Shown: in pieces, positions 1 to 7,792 of the stretch | Numbering within the stretch: position 1 is the first letter of the stretch | How the letters are laid out: each line of letters opens with the position of its first letter | Assembly: GCA_006383075.2 (NCBI GenBank) | Contig: SMNH02000005.1 | Coordinates: 62,001-126,000 of the forward strand | DNA: 64,000 nucleotides | DNA from: Kordia sp. TARA_039_SRF | Lineage (GTDB): Bacteria > Bacteroidota > Bacteroidia > Flavobacteriales > Flavobacteriaceae | Reading direction: 5' to 3' | The notes under the pieces: model-generated | What the model saw: the letters and a program-made list of their open reading frames with translations, nothing else | Database searches by the model: none | Told to the model about the DNA's origin: nothing | Translations under genes and position numbers: made by a program

Positions 1-674
1 CATCCCTGATAAACCCAAACGTATTCATACTCACAAGAAGTAGAATTTGCAGGATCACAAGTATCAGGGCTTGGAGTACAAAGACAGGAGTTATCACCAG
101 CTTCGTGACGACCACTTCCTGTACATCTTTCGTTATAGGTACAGATAAAAGAATCTAAAACCTCCACAAATTCAGGAACGCAACTAACCGTACTTTTTGA
201 GATTAAAGAATTACCTTGTATAATATCTACTTCAAATATATTAGTATCATAAATTATTTCTCCATTTTGATCAAATGTATAATGATATTTAAGTAAGTAT
301 TGTTCAAAAGTATTATCGTTATATTCTTTATAAGTGTAATTTTCTAAAATACCAGGTGTTAATGTATTTCTATAAACAAAAAACGTGTAAGTTGTAAAAT
401 TTTCTTGCTCTATAATTTGAACATGACTTTCTTCTATTTGAAAATCTAATTCAATTGATGATTTTTTTCGATGATTAATTTTATCAAGAAGTGGACGAAT
501 ATTTTGCTCAACTTTTGGACGGGAGTTTTTTAAATGTTCAATAGAGGTAATAGATATATTTAATTCCTTTTGGTTATATTCATTAGGGACTTTATCCAAG
601 TTATCATCATTACATGCTAAGTTTAGGAATAATATCCCAACACATAAAATACGGAGTGACCTCATTAGTTTCAT
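1..674 (-). CDS. Cysteine-rich lipoprotein, unknown function (3' end cut by window)
   Basis: The reading frame runs leftwards from an ATG at 674 and is still open at base 1, giving 224 codons. The N-terminus is a lipoprotein signal: positive start (MKLMR), hydrophobic stretch, then a lipobox LNLAC with the acylated Cys near residue 21. The middle is charged and beta-rich with no motif I recognise. The last 60 visible residues contain many Cys (CVPEF, FICTYNERC, CLCTPSPDTC, TSCEYEY), suggesting a disulfide-rich extracellular tail. The product is probably exported and anchored to a membrane. I do not recognise the family. No partner gene is visible: the neighbour across the 330-bp gap is mscS, also on the minus strand but a housekeeping channel. 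Confidence 0.75.
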   Translation of the reverse strand, partial: MKLMRSLRILCVGILFLNLACNDDNLDKVPNEYNQKELNISITSIEHLKNSRPKVEQNIRPLLDKINHRKKSSIELDFQIEESHVQIIEQENFTTYTFFVYRNTLTPGILENYTYKEYNDNTFEQYLLKYHYTFDQNGEIIYDTNIFEVDIIQGNSLISKSTVSCVPEFVEVLDSFICTYNERCTGSGRHEAGDNSCLCTPSPDTCDPANSTSCEYEYVWVYQG

Positions 675-1004
675 TTGTTACATAATTTCTACAAATGTAA
701 AATAAAACCTACATATGTGGAATGAGGTTTCCCGTAATCATTTCAAATTCCCAATAAAAACACCACCCGAAACCGCCTCGCAGCATTGCAGGAAACTTTC
801 GGGAAGTCCCGAAACGTTCTCGCAGACCTGCGACAAGCTTTCGGGAGCTTACAAAACCGTCTCGCAATACTGCGACACGTTTTCCGACGCGTTGGAAACC
901 TTCCTGCAGTGCTGCGAGACACTTTCCAACGCATTTGAAACCTTCCTGCAGACCTGCGAGACGCAATATGCTACTTAAAAAAGGAAGAAAGTTGAAAAAA
1001 TATG
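675..1004. other. Spacer holding a tandem repeat
   Basis: This 330-base gap lies downstream of mscS and upstream of the truncated lipoprotein gene, both on the minus strand. Its main content is the 42-bp tandem repeat at 769-966. The flanks (675-768 and 967-1004) are ordinary AT-rich DNA with no gene that I can support. Confidence 0.6.
769..966. repeat. 42-bp tandem repeat, about 4.7 copies, made of alternating hairpins
   Basis: Units start at 769, 811, 853, 895 and 937, exactly 42 bp apart. Each begins with GAAAC or AAAAC. Each unit holds two short palindromes. One is TCGCAG-AC-CTGCGA (820-833) or a variant. The other is TTTCGGGA-AG-TCCCGAAA (797-814) or TTTCC...GGAAA (881-898). GC content is far above the surroundings. 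Because 42 is divisible by 3, both strands stay open and would encode 14-residue repeats, but no start context or family supports translation. I regard it as a structured repeat or RNA element rather than a gene. Confidence 0.85.
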
Positions 1005-1883
1005 CTAAGAATCCTGCTCCGTATCTTTATTGGTATTCTGCTGAATAACCGTACGAATTGGAAACGGAATGTTAATACCGTTTTTGTCAAAGGCTTCTTT
1101 GATGGTCATGACAGCTTCACTTTTAACTTCCAACGCGGTGAGGTTTTCTTGGGCATCTACCCAAAAACGCAAAAGGAAATCAATGGAACTATTACCAAAA
1201 TCGGTGTAGTAAAACTCAATATTTTCACCACGGTTGGGCGGATATAGATTTTCAATGGCTTCAATAGATATTTTCTTCACCTTTCGCAAATCAGATTCGT
1301 AACCAACGCCACAAGTAATCGTGGTTCGGATGCGTTTGGTAAGTCCGTAATTTTTAAACGGATTCTCCATAATCATACGATTCGGAACGACGACAATATT
1401 ATTATCTGCTTCTTTAATTTTGGTATTTCGCAAATCAATTTCAACGACTCTTCCTGAAAAACCGTTAGTTTCTACCCAATCGCCAATGTTCATTTCATCT
1501 TTAATCGCTATAAACAATCCTGAAAAGGTATTGGACAATGTACCTTGCAACGCCAAACTGACGGCCAAACCAGCAACTCCTGCACCTGCAAGCAAGGATT
1601 TTAGTGTGCCGTCCAAATTCAGCACAGAAAGCGCTAAAATAATTCCTAAGACAACAATCAAAATGGCAAAAACATTGGACACCAATCCACGAATGGAAGG
1701 TTGTTTGATGACTTTTTTAAGATATCGATTAGTAAGGCTTTGGATGTTTCTCGAAATCCAAGTCGCAAACACAAAAATTAACAGCGCGATTAGTAAATTC
1801 GGCAAATTCAACACGACTGAATCTACCCAGCTAGAAAGTTTATCTAAAAGTTTTGACCACGAGGATTGTAATTGCTCTTCCAT
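1005..1883 (-). CDS. MscS-family small-conductance mechanosensitive channel
   Basis: Inner-membrane channel of the MscS family, which opens under membrane tension and releases solutes on hypo-osmotic shock. At 292 residues it is close to the size of E. coli MscS. Three hydrophobic segments are visible at about 27-43, 67-88 and 94-126. The last is the pore helix, with the Gly/Ala-rich pattern GAGVAGLAVSLALQGTLSN followed by the conserved NTFSG. The beta domain follows (GDWVETNGFSGRVVEIDLRNTKI), then the alpha/beta domain, ending with INIPFPIRTV as in the family. The start is an ATG at 1883. Which MscS subtype it is cannot be told from sequence alone. It appears to be a single-gene unit. Confidence 0.93.
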   Translation of the reverse strand: MEEQLQSSWSKLLDKLSSWVDSVVLNLPNLLIALLIFVFATWISRNIQSLTNRYLKKVIKQPSIRGLVSNVFAILIVVLGIILALSVLNLDGTLKSLLAGAGVAGLAVSLALQGTLSNTFSGLFIAIKDEMNIGDWVETNGFSGRVVEIDLRNTKIKEADNNIVVVPNRMIMENPFKNYGLTKRIRTTITCGVGYESDLRKVKKISIEAIENLYPPNRGENIEFYYTDFGNSSIDFLLRFWVDAQENLTALEVKSEAVMTIKEAFDKNGINIPFPIRTVIQQNTNKDTEQDS

Positions 1884-2047
1884 AAAATATTTTTTGCTAT
1901 TGGTTAATCGTTACGATACACGTTCCTGCCAACTAAGGTAACAAACGTTTTGCAATCCTGCTATTTTTGATTGAAAAAGGGTGTTGTATAGATTGTTTCA
2001 TAATGATTTTTAGTAACTTACTAATACGAAACCAATACTTTACCATC

Positions 2048-2254
2048 ATGAAAAAAAGAAATCTTAAAAATTTAAAGCTAAAGAGGAATGTCATTTCCAA
2101 TTTGACAACAGCAAAAATCACAGGAGGAACGCAATATGTATGTCCTACATTTGCAGCAGACCGCGTGACGTGTCCAGGATACGACGGCAATCCAAAACCT
2201 TGTCAATACCCAAAAAGTAACGACGCCATTATTTGCCAAAAACCCGCAGAGTAG
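2048..2254 (+). CDS. GG-leader natural-product precursor (class I lanthipeptide-like)
   Basis: A 68-residue peptide starting at the ATG at 2048; a longer frame opens at 1967 but its extra N-terminus looks non-coding. The leader MKKRNLKNLKLKRNVISNL has the Lys/Asn/Leu pattern typical of Bacteroidota lanthipeptide-like precursors and ends with KITGG at residues 23-27. The putative core starts TQYVCPTF and has four Cys plus several Thr and Ser, which could form lanthionines or disulfides. Known family members are cut after GG by a peptidase-containing ABC exporter. No LanB/LanC, radical SAM or exporter gene is adjacent: the neighbours are mscS and a hydrolase. It is an orphan precursor, and the final structure is unknown. 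Confidence 0.75.
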   Translation: MKKRNLKNLKLKRNVISNLTTAKITGGTQYVCPTFAADRVTCPGYDGNPKPCQYPKSNDAIICQKPAE

Positions 2255-2272
2255 TCAAAAAAAATTAGAATC

Positions 2273-3208
2273 TTAGTAGTCAAGCATCCAGCGAATTAAT
2301 TCTTCTTTGTCAACAATTGACCAACTGTGCGGATGTCGTTCGCCATTGGCTCTATAGCCTTTGTTTTCAGTGGAAATATAAGTCACGTGTTTGAAGTTTT
2401 TAGCGATTAATTGCTCCGCAAGACGTTTTATGTAAAAAGCATTCATCTGCTCGTAATCTACCATGCGTTGTTGTCGCCACCAAAGTGTGTCAGGTTCGGT
2501 GTAGAAACGAAGTTTGGTGTTTTGTAAGCCCGAAAGATTATCGGTGTAATTTGTTTGCGAAGTGAACACTGCGTATTTTTCATACGCTTCAATCGCTTCC
2601 GCAGGATTGCCAAATCGCTCACCCAACATTTTCAATAAAAAACGACCTTCTTGCACAGAAACATCTGAAAAATTACGTTGCACATTCTTTTCAGCACTTC
2701 GGTATAAAGCGGCTAAATCAATAGGAGAATCTACAATAAAAATGCCTTTAGGCTGTATGCCAAAGTTGGTATGTTTTGTTACATAATTTCCCAAATGCAA
2801 GGCTACATTACCACCACTAGAAAATCCGCCAAAAAATACGTTGGTATTCGGCAATGCATGTTTTGTGAAAATCTCTTGTATTTGATGCGAAAGTGAATCC
2901 AATTCACCCTGCTCAAACCAAAGCTTTTGATTATAATTAACATAAACCACCGCAATACGATGCTGTTTGGCAGTTTTTAAAATACCAAACTCTCGTTGAA
3001 TATCTTTTGCGACTTCAGGAAAACCACCAAATAAAACCAATACAGCAGCAGTCTCAGCTTTAGGTTGCGCCAATTCGTATGCAGTTGTTGTAACATTCTT
3101 GTAAACAGTTTCTTGCGGAGTATTCGTGTTGGTTTTTTTGGAATCATTACAAGCGCTAAAAAGCACACATACAAATATCAGTAGACAACTATAATTTTGA
3201 ATTTTCAT
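2273..3208 (-). CDS. Lipoprotein alpha/beta hydrolase
   Basis: 311 residues. The N-terminus is a lipoprotein signal ending LFSAC, with the lipid-bearing Cys at residue 20, so the enzyme is probably anchored in the periplasm or on the outer membrane. An alpha/beta-hydrolase fold is indicated by the nucleophile elbow GGFSSGGN, whose central Ser is the likely nucleophile. A hydrophobic strand (AAVLVLFGGFPE) before the elbow could supply the oxyanion region, and a C-terminal HPHSW could supply the catalytic His. The acid residue was not assigned. The substrate cannot be predicted; esterase, lipase or peptidase are all possible. It converges on the precursor peptide gene at 2254 with an 18-base gap, so the two are not co-transcribed. 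Confidence 0.75.
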   Translation of the reverse strand: MKIQNYSCLLIFVCVLFSACNDSKKTNTNTPQETVYKNVTTTAYELAQPKAETAAVLVLFGGFPEVAKDIQREFGILKTAKQHRIAVVYVNYNQKLWFEQGELDSLSHQIQEIFTKHALPNTNVFFGGFSSGGNVALHLGNYVTKHTNFGIQPKGIFIVDSPIDLAALYRSAEKNVQRNFSDVSVQEGRFLLKMLGERFGNPAEAIEAYEKYAVFTSQTNYTDNLSGLQNTKLRFYTEPDTLWWRQQRMVDYEQMNAFYIKRLAEQLIAKNFKHVTYISTENKGYRANGERHPHSWSIVDKEELIRWMLDY

Positions 3209-3721
3209 GAGGTTGTTTAGAAATTTAGACCTTCTAAAGGTATCACAATCTACGCTTGGAATAAAATACTAAGCGATTTTATCTTTTTTAGAAAATCATC
3301 ACGATTTTTAGAAAAATTTATCTCGAAAATGGGAAACTAAGTTTTTGTTATTGAACTTGAGTTTATAATAAATAACAATGGTTTTCTCTTTTCCGCAGTG
3401 TAGCAGGGTTTTTTCGTTAAAAATTTCTGAAACCTTGGAAGAAATTTAGAAAAAATCATGCGGTTTTGGTTTTCTCCTTAAAGAGAAAGCCAAAAACACC
3501 TCTGGAAAAGTGCCTTTTCTTTTGTTTCTTTTCTTTGGGCAAGCAAAGAATAAGAAAATAAACAACTGATTTTTAGTTTTTTAAAATTTAGTTTATAGAG
3601 AAAAAACAATTTTATTTGAATAAAACTTATAGCAAAATGACGTTATTTTAGTAATGTAAACAACCTAAATACGACCTATTAAAAACAAAACATAAAAAAA
3701 CTAACCACAAATCTCACAATT
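3209..3721. other. AT-rich spacer with an imperfect hairpin element
   Basis: No supported gene lies in this 513-base gap between the divergent hydrolase and DUF2892 genes. The only structured part is near 3500-3560. TTCTTTG (3531-3537), a six-base loop and CAAAGAA (3544-3550) form a hairpin that extends outward with one bulge. It resembles the TTTCTTTG...CAAAGAAA elements scattered between genes in many Bacteroidota. The rest is A/T-rich and would hold the promoter of the DUF2892 gene. Confidence 0.5.
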
Positions 3722-3934
3722 ATGAAGAAAAACATGGGAGCTGCTGATAGAATTATCAGAGTCATCATCGCAGCAATAGTAGCAACCTTATACTTTACAG
3801 ACACCATTACAGGTACACTCGGAATTGTACTGTTGGTACTTGCAGGTATTTTTGTATTGACAAGTTTTATCAGTTTTTGTCCGCTATATGCCCCTTTTGG
3901 AATCAGTACGTGTAGCATCAGGGGAAAAAAGTAA
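3722..3934 (+). CDS. DUF2892 / YgaP-type small membrane protein
   Basis: 70 residues matching the DUF2892 pattern: MGAADRIIRVIIAAIVATLYF near the N-terminus, then a second hydrophobic helix (LGIVLLVLAGIFVLTSFI), and the family ending FCPLYAPFGIST. The two helices form a small inner-membrane hairpin. In some bacteria this domain is fused to a rhodanese (YgaP), but here it stands alone as is common in Bacteroidota. The Cys in SFCPLY and STCS are conserved features of the family. Function is unknown, with a possible link to sulfur handling. A strong terminator follows at 3961, so it is a single-gene unit. Confidence 0.9.
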   Translation: MKKNMGAADRIIRVIIAAIVATLYFTDTITGTLGIVLLVLAGIFVLTSFISFCPLYAPFGISTCSIRGKK

Positions 3935-3960
3935 GGTTCAATTAGCTTTAAAATTATCAA

Positions 3961-3994
3961 AAACGGTTTGGGTGAAAACGCAAACCGTTTTTTG
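3961..3994 (+). terminator. Intrinsic terminator after the DUF2892 gene
   Basis: Perfect 10-bp stem AAACGGTTTG (3961-3970) / CAAACCGTTT (3981-3990), 10-base loop, then a T-rich tail. Confidence 0.9.
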
Positions 3995-4178
3995 TTTGTC
4001 TTTTTATGAAAGAATAAAAATGCACGTCTGATAAACGATAAAAACTTCTTAAAAAATCACTTCAAAAAATCAAAATTTTACTATTTAACCATTTAATAAT
4101 CAACACGCAATCGTTATAGTGTTGTTCTCGGTAAGATAATCGTGAAAAGAATAAGGAAATTGCTTTTTATTTTACTAA

Positions 4179-4213
4179 TTTCGAAAAATTAAACGCTAAT
4201 TATTTCGAAAAAT
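4179..4213 (+). promoter_or_regulatory. Direct repeat overlapping the glgE start codon
   Basis: TTTCGAAAAAT occurs at 4179-4189 and again at 4203-4213, the second copy overlapping the ATG at 4212. The repeat is centred on the semi-palindrome TTTCGAAA and spaced 24 bp (just over two helical turns), as expected for an operator of a dimeric regulator. No regulator is identified; it could be chance in AT-rich DNA. Confidence 0.3.
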
Positions 4214-6149
4214 GCAAAACCAACAACGTGTCGTCATCGATTATATTTCTCCACAATTGAATGGAGGTGAATTTTTTATCAAGCGAATTGTCAACGAAAT
4301 CGTCACGGTAAATGCCCATGTTTTGGTCGATGGACATGATGTGATTGCCGCTTCGGTACTGTACAAACACGAAAAAGAACGAACCTGGAAAGAAGTGCGT
4401 ATGCATGAACTAGGAAATGACGAATGGCAAGCGTCTTTTATGGTTGAAAAACAAGGTTTCTACACGTACAAAGTAGAGGGTTGGGTAGATTATGCATTGA
4501 ATTGGCAACACGGCGTAGAACGCAAAATTGACGACAATCAATATATCATTTCAGAATTGTTAGAAGGTGCTGAACTTTTAAAACCATTACTCAAAAAGGC
4601 TAACAAAACAGAAAAAGACTATCTCGGTGAATGCATTGATGCTTTTCAGGATGCAGAACAATACGAAAAAGCGATTACGGAAGCGAAAAGTCATCGTTTG
4701 CACGAAATCTTTCTAAAATATCCAGAAAAACACTTAGCAAATACTTCACACGAATTGCAAATTTATGTAGACCGTAAAAAAGCGCAATTCAGTACGTGGT
4801 ATGAATTTTTTCCACGTTCAGCTTCAGAAACAGAAGGACAACATGGAACATTCAACGATTGCGAACGTCTCTTGCCACGCGTTGCAAACATGGGATTTGA
4901 CACCTTGTACTTTCCGCCAATTCACCCAATTGGAGAAGTGAATCGCAAAGGAAAAAACAACACCACAGAAGCTAAAAAAGGTGATGTGGGTTCAGCGTGG
5001 GGCATTGGTTCACAATACGGCGGACACAAAGATATACATCCAGAATTGGGAACGAAAGAAGATTTTAAACGTTTGGTGGCGAAAGCCAAAGAACAAGGAA
5101 TCGAAATTGCGATGGATTATGCATTGCAAGCTGCGCCCGATCATCCTTGGGTAACCTCACATCCTGATTGGTTTAAATGGCGACCAGATGGAACGGTACA
5201 ATACGCAGAAAACCCACCGAAAAAGTATCAAGATATCTTGCCAATTTATTGGGAAAGCGAAGACTATAAAAACCTTTGGAACGAATGTTTGGAGATTCTT
5301 TTAGAATGGATTGATTGTGGTGTGCGTGTATTTCGTGTAGACAATCCACATACGAAACCGTATTATTTCTGGAGTTGGATTATTGCTGAGGTGAAAAAGA
5401 AATTCCCAGACGTTATCTTTCTCGCGGAAGCGTTTACCAAACCAAAAGTCATGCAGCAATTGGCAAAGCAAGGCTACACACAATCATACACGTACTTTAC
5501 ATGGCGAAACAGCAAGCATGAATTGATAGAATACATGAACGAGCTCACGCAAACCGACCAAAAGGAATACATGCGACCAAATTTTTGGCCAAATACGCCA
5601 GACATTAATCCGTATCATTTGCAAGGCGCGAACGAATCAAAGTACATTCAGCGCTATGCCTTAGCGGCAACGTTGAGTTCCAACATCGGGATTTACGGGC
5701 CTGTATTTGAGCAAATGATTGACGAAGCAATTCCAGGAAAAGAAGAATACTACATGTCTGAAAAATTTCAATTGTGTCATTACGATTGGTTTAAAGAAAA
5801 CAAGTTGACAACGCTCATTACGCGTATCAATCACATTCGTCATGAGAACGAAGCGCTGCAACAAACCAACAACATCAAATTCTGCCACATTGAAAACGAT
5901 AACCTCATCGGTTTTTACAAGTGGAATCAAGATAAAACGAGTGAATTGTTGATTATCATTAGTTTAGATCAATACTATCCGCAACAGGGAACAGTACAAT
6001 TGCCGTTGCACGATTTGGGTATTCAGCAAGGTCACAAAGTGGAAGTGCATGACTTGGTAACGGGCAACAGCTACAATTGGTATGACGAGTGGAATTATGT
6101 GGAATTGCATCCTGCGTTGCCATTTCATATATTTAAAATCAATAAATAG
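4212..6149 (+). CDS. glgE: Alpha-1,4-glucan:maltose-1-phosphate maltosyltransferase GlgE
   Basis: Transfers maltose from alpha-maltose 1-phosphate to the non-reducing end of an alpha-1,4-glucan (GH13 subfamily 3). The 645-residue length fits. The N-terminal domain (about 1-115) has the DUF3416-type beta sandwich (VIDYISPQLNGGEFFIKR). The GH13 barrel follows, with FDTLYFPPIHPIGEVNRKG, MDYALQAAPDHPW and the GlgE signature RVDNPHTKPYYFW, whose Asp377 is the nucleophile. LAEAFTKP carries the probable acid Glu406. The conserved N-terminal start follows an AT-rich leader. It is the first gene of an operon with the maltokinase (17-base gap) and glgB (3-base gap). The pathway makes cytosolic glycogen-like glucan. 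Confidence 0.95.
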   Translation: MQNQQRVVIDYISPQLNGGEFFIKRIVNEIVTVNAHVLVDGHDVIAASVLYKHEKERTWKEVRMHELGNDEWQASFMVEKQGFYTYKVEGWVDYALNWQHGVERKIDDNQYIISELLEGAELLKPLLKKANKTEKDYLGECIDAFQDAEQYEKAITEAKSHRLHEIFLKYPEKHLANTSHELQIYVDRKKAQFSTWYEFFPRSASETEGQHGTFNDCERLLPRVANMGFDTLYFPPIHPIGEVNRKGKNNTTEAKKGDVGSAWGIGSQYGGHKDIHPELGTKEDFKRLVAKAKEQGIEIAMDYALQAAPDHPWVTSHPDWFKWRPDGTVQYAENPPKKYQDILPIYWESEDYKNLWNECLEILLEWIDCGVRVFRVDNPHTKPYYFWSWIIAEVKKKFPDVIFLAEAFTKPKVMQQLAKQGYTQSYTYFTWRNSKHELIEYMNELTQTDQKEYMRPNFWPNTPDINPYHLQGANESKYIQRYALAATLSSNIGIYGPVFEQMIDEAIPGKEEYYMSEKFQLCHYDWFKENKLTTLITRINHIRHENEALQQTNNIKFCHIENDNLIGFYKWNQDKTSELLIIISLDQYYPQQGTVQLPLHDLGIQQGHKVEVHDLVTGNSYNWYDEWNYVELHPALPFHIFKINK

Positions 6150-6166
6150 CGACAAAACTTTCAGTG

Positions 6167-7789
6167 ATGACTAAAAAAACCACCAAAACCAAAACGCAGT
6201 ATAACTTTAACGACTCGTGGGAAACACTGTTAGAGAACAAATCCTTTGTTAACGCTTTTCTCTCAGAAGTTTTAGAAGATTATATCATTAAACAGCGTTG
6301 GTATGGTGGAAAAGCTAGCAAGTTGAAATACATTGAATTGTCGGAATATTTCCGCATTCAGCAGCATGGCGAAGTGTATTACGGATTGATTTTAGAAGTC
6401 AATTTTGAAGAAGCCTTCTATCAACATTACTTTTTACCGATTGCTTTTGTGTCGGATGAGAGCTTTGCACAAGAAGACCGTATTCTGCCTATTAGTATTC
6501 AAGACCAAGAAGGTTTTATCATTGATGCCATTAACTTAGAAGCGTTTAGAAAGTTAGTGTTTGAGCGCATTCTCACCGCCATTCCAAACGATTTGACACG
6601 TGTGCAATATCATAAAAGTGTCTTGTTTAATGACGAATATGAATCGTCGCGTTTTATGGGCTTGGAGCAAAGCAACACGTCTATTGTGTATAATGAAAAT
6701 TATGTGTTGAAATTCTTCCGAAGAATTTATGCCAATAAAAATCCAGACTATGAAATGAGCCGTTTCTTGTCGGAAAAAAAACAATTCAAAAACACACCAG
6801 CCTATTTGGGAAGTTTAAGTATTGTTGATTCTGACAATGAAAATATCACTATTGGACTCATGCAAGAAATGGTGCCCAACGAAGGTGATGCGTGGGATTA
6901 CATGCTGAAAGAACTGCAAAAAGTGTTTCAAACGCTAGAAACCAAAAACATTGACATTGCACAACTGCCCGAAACGGAACTCTTTGAACGTTTAAGCATT
7001 CGCGATGTGCCACCGAGAATTATTGATTGGGTTGGATTGAATCTTTTCTTAAAAGTGCAAAAACTTGCAGAACGCACCGCAGAAATGCACATTGCTCTCG
7101 GAAGTGAATTTGAAGAAACTGCTTTTACACCGACGCATTTTAACGGCGATTACACTGTATGGTTGAAAAATAGATTGCTCTATCAATTTCAAAACCGATT
7201 AAATACAGTAGAGAACAATCTACATAAGTTAGAAGGCTTGTCTTTGGAATTGGCGCATGAATTTTTAGACAATAAAAACGACATCCGTAAGCGATTGGTC
7301 AATTTTGATTGGACAAAGCTAAAAGGCGAACGAATTCGCGTACATGGCGATTATCATTTAGGTCAAATCTTAGTCAAAGAAGATGATTTTTACATTCTCG
7401 ATTTTGAAGGAGAACCTGAAAGTACCATTCGCGATAGAAAAGTAAAACAACCGCCACTAAAAGACGTTGCAGGTTTGTTTAGAAGCTTTCATTACGCGAT
7501 TTACGCCACTATTTTCAACAATAGCGAACAATACAAACACGAGCAGCAACAGCTTTTTGATGCGGGCGAATTGCTGTACACATATTTTATTGGCGTATTC
7601 TTAAAAACATACATCGAAAAAATTCAAGATGCCAACCTCAACATTGGCTACCGACAAGAACGCATCTTTTTACTAAAATATTCGTTGCTTGAAAAAGCAA
7701 TCTACGAACTTGGGTACGAACTCAATTCACGACCTCTTTGGGCAGTTATTCCGCTCAAAGGCATCACAAACATTATCAATCACAAATAA
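6167..7789 (+). CDS. Maltokinase (trehalose synthase C-terminal-type)
   Basis: Phosphorylates maltose with ATP to alpha-maltose 1-phosphate, the substrate of the GlgE encoded just upstream. The kinase core is seen in RIRVHGDYHLGQILVKEDDFYILDFEGEP, with the catalytic Asp in HGDYHLGQ and the metal-binding Asp in DFEGEP; this is shared with aminoglycoside-phosphotransferase-like kinases and Pep2/Mak. The N-terminus IKQRWYGGKASKLKYIEL is typical of the maltokinase domain that in many bacteria is fused to TreS. Here the 540-residue protein has no TreS amylase domain. I chose the ATG at 6167 over a GTG one codon earlier. Such proteins are often labelled trehalose synthase in databases, but that name would be wrong here. 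Confidence 0.9.
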   Translation: MTKKTTKTKTQYNFNDSWETLLENKSFVNAFLSEVLEDYIIKQRWYGGKASKLKYIELSEYFRIQQHGEVYYGLILEVNFEEAFYQHYFLPIAFVSDESFAQEDRILPISIQDQEGFIIDAINLEAFRKLVFERILTAIPNDLTRVQYHKSVLFNDEYESSRFMGLEQSNTSIVYNENYVLKFFRRIYANKNPDYEMSRFLSEKKQFKNTPAYLGSLSIVDSDNENITIGLMQEMVPNEGDAWDYMLKELQKVFQTLETKNIDIAQLPETELFERLSIRDVPPRIIDWVGLNLFLKVQKLAERTAEMHIALGSEFEETAFTPTHFNGDYTVWLKNRLLYQFQNRLNTVENNLHKLEGLSLELAHEFLDNKNDIRKRLVNFDWTKLKGERIRVHGDYHLGQILVKEDDFYILDFEGEPESTIRDRKVKQPPLKDVAGLFRSFHYAIYATIFNNSEQYKHEQQQLFDAGELLYTYFIGVFLKTYIEKIQDANLNIGYRQERIFLLKYSLLEKAIYELGYELNSRPLWAVIPLKGITNIINHK

Positions 7790-7792
7790 TAT

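Noticed and set aside
715-978. Open frames of 63-87 codons on both strands over the tandem repeat
   Set aside because: They exist because 42 is a multiple of 3; no start context or family, and both strands are equally open.
1967-2047. Longer start for the precursor peptide
   Set aside because: The extra N-terminus is unlike any leader, while the ATG at 2048 gives a leader matching the peptide at 29984.
6167-7789. Trehalose synthase
   Set aside because: Only the kinase domain is present; the GH13 amylase domain of TreS is missing.
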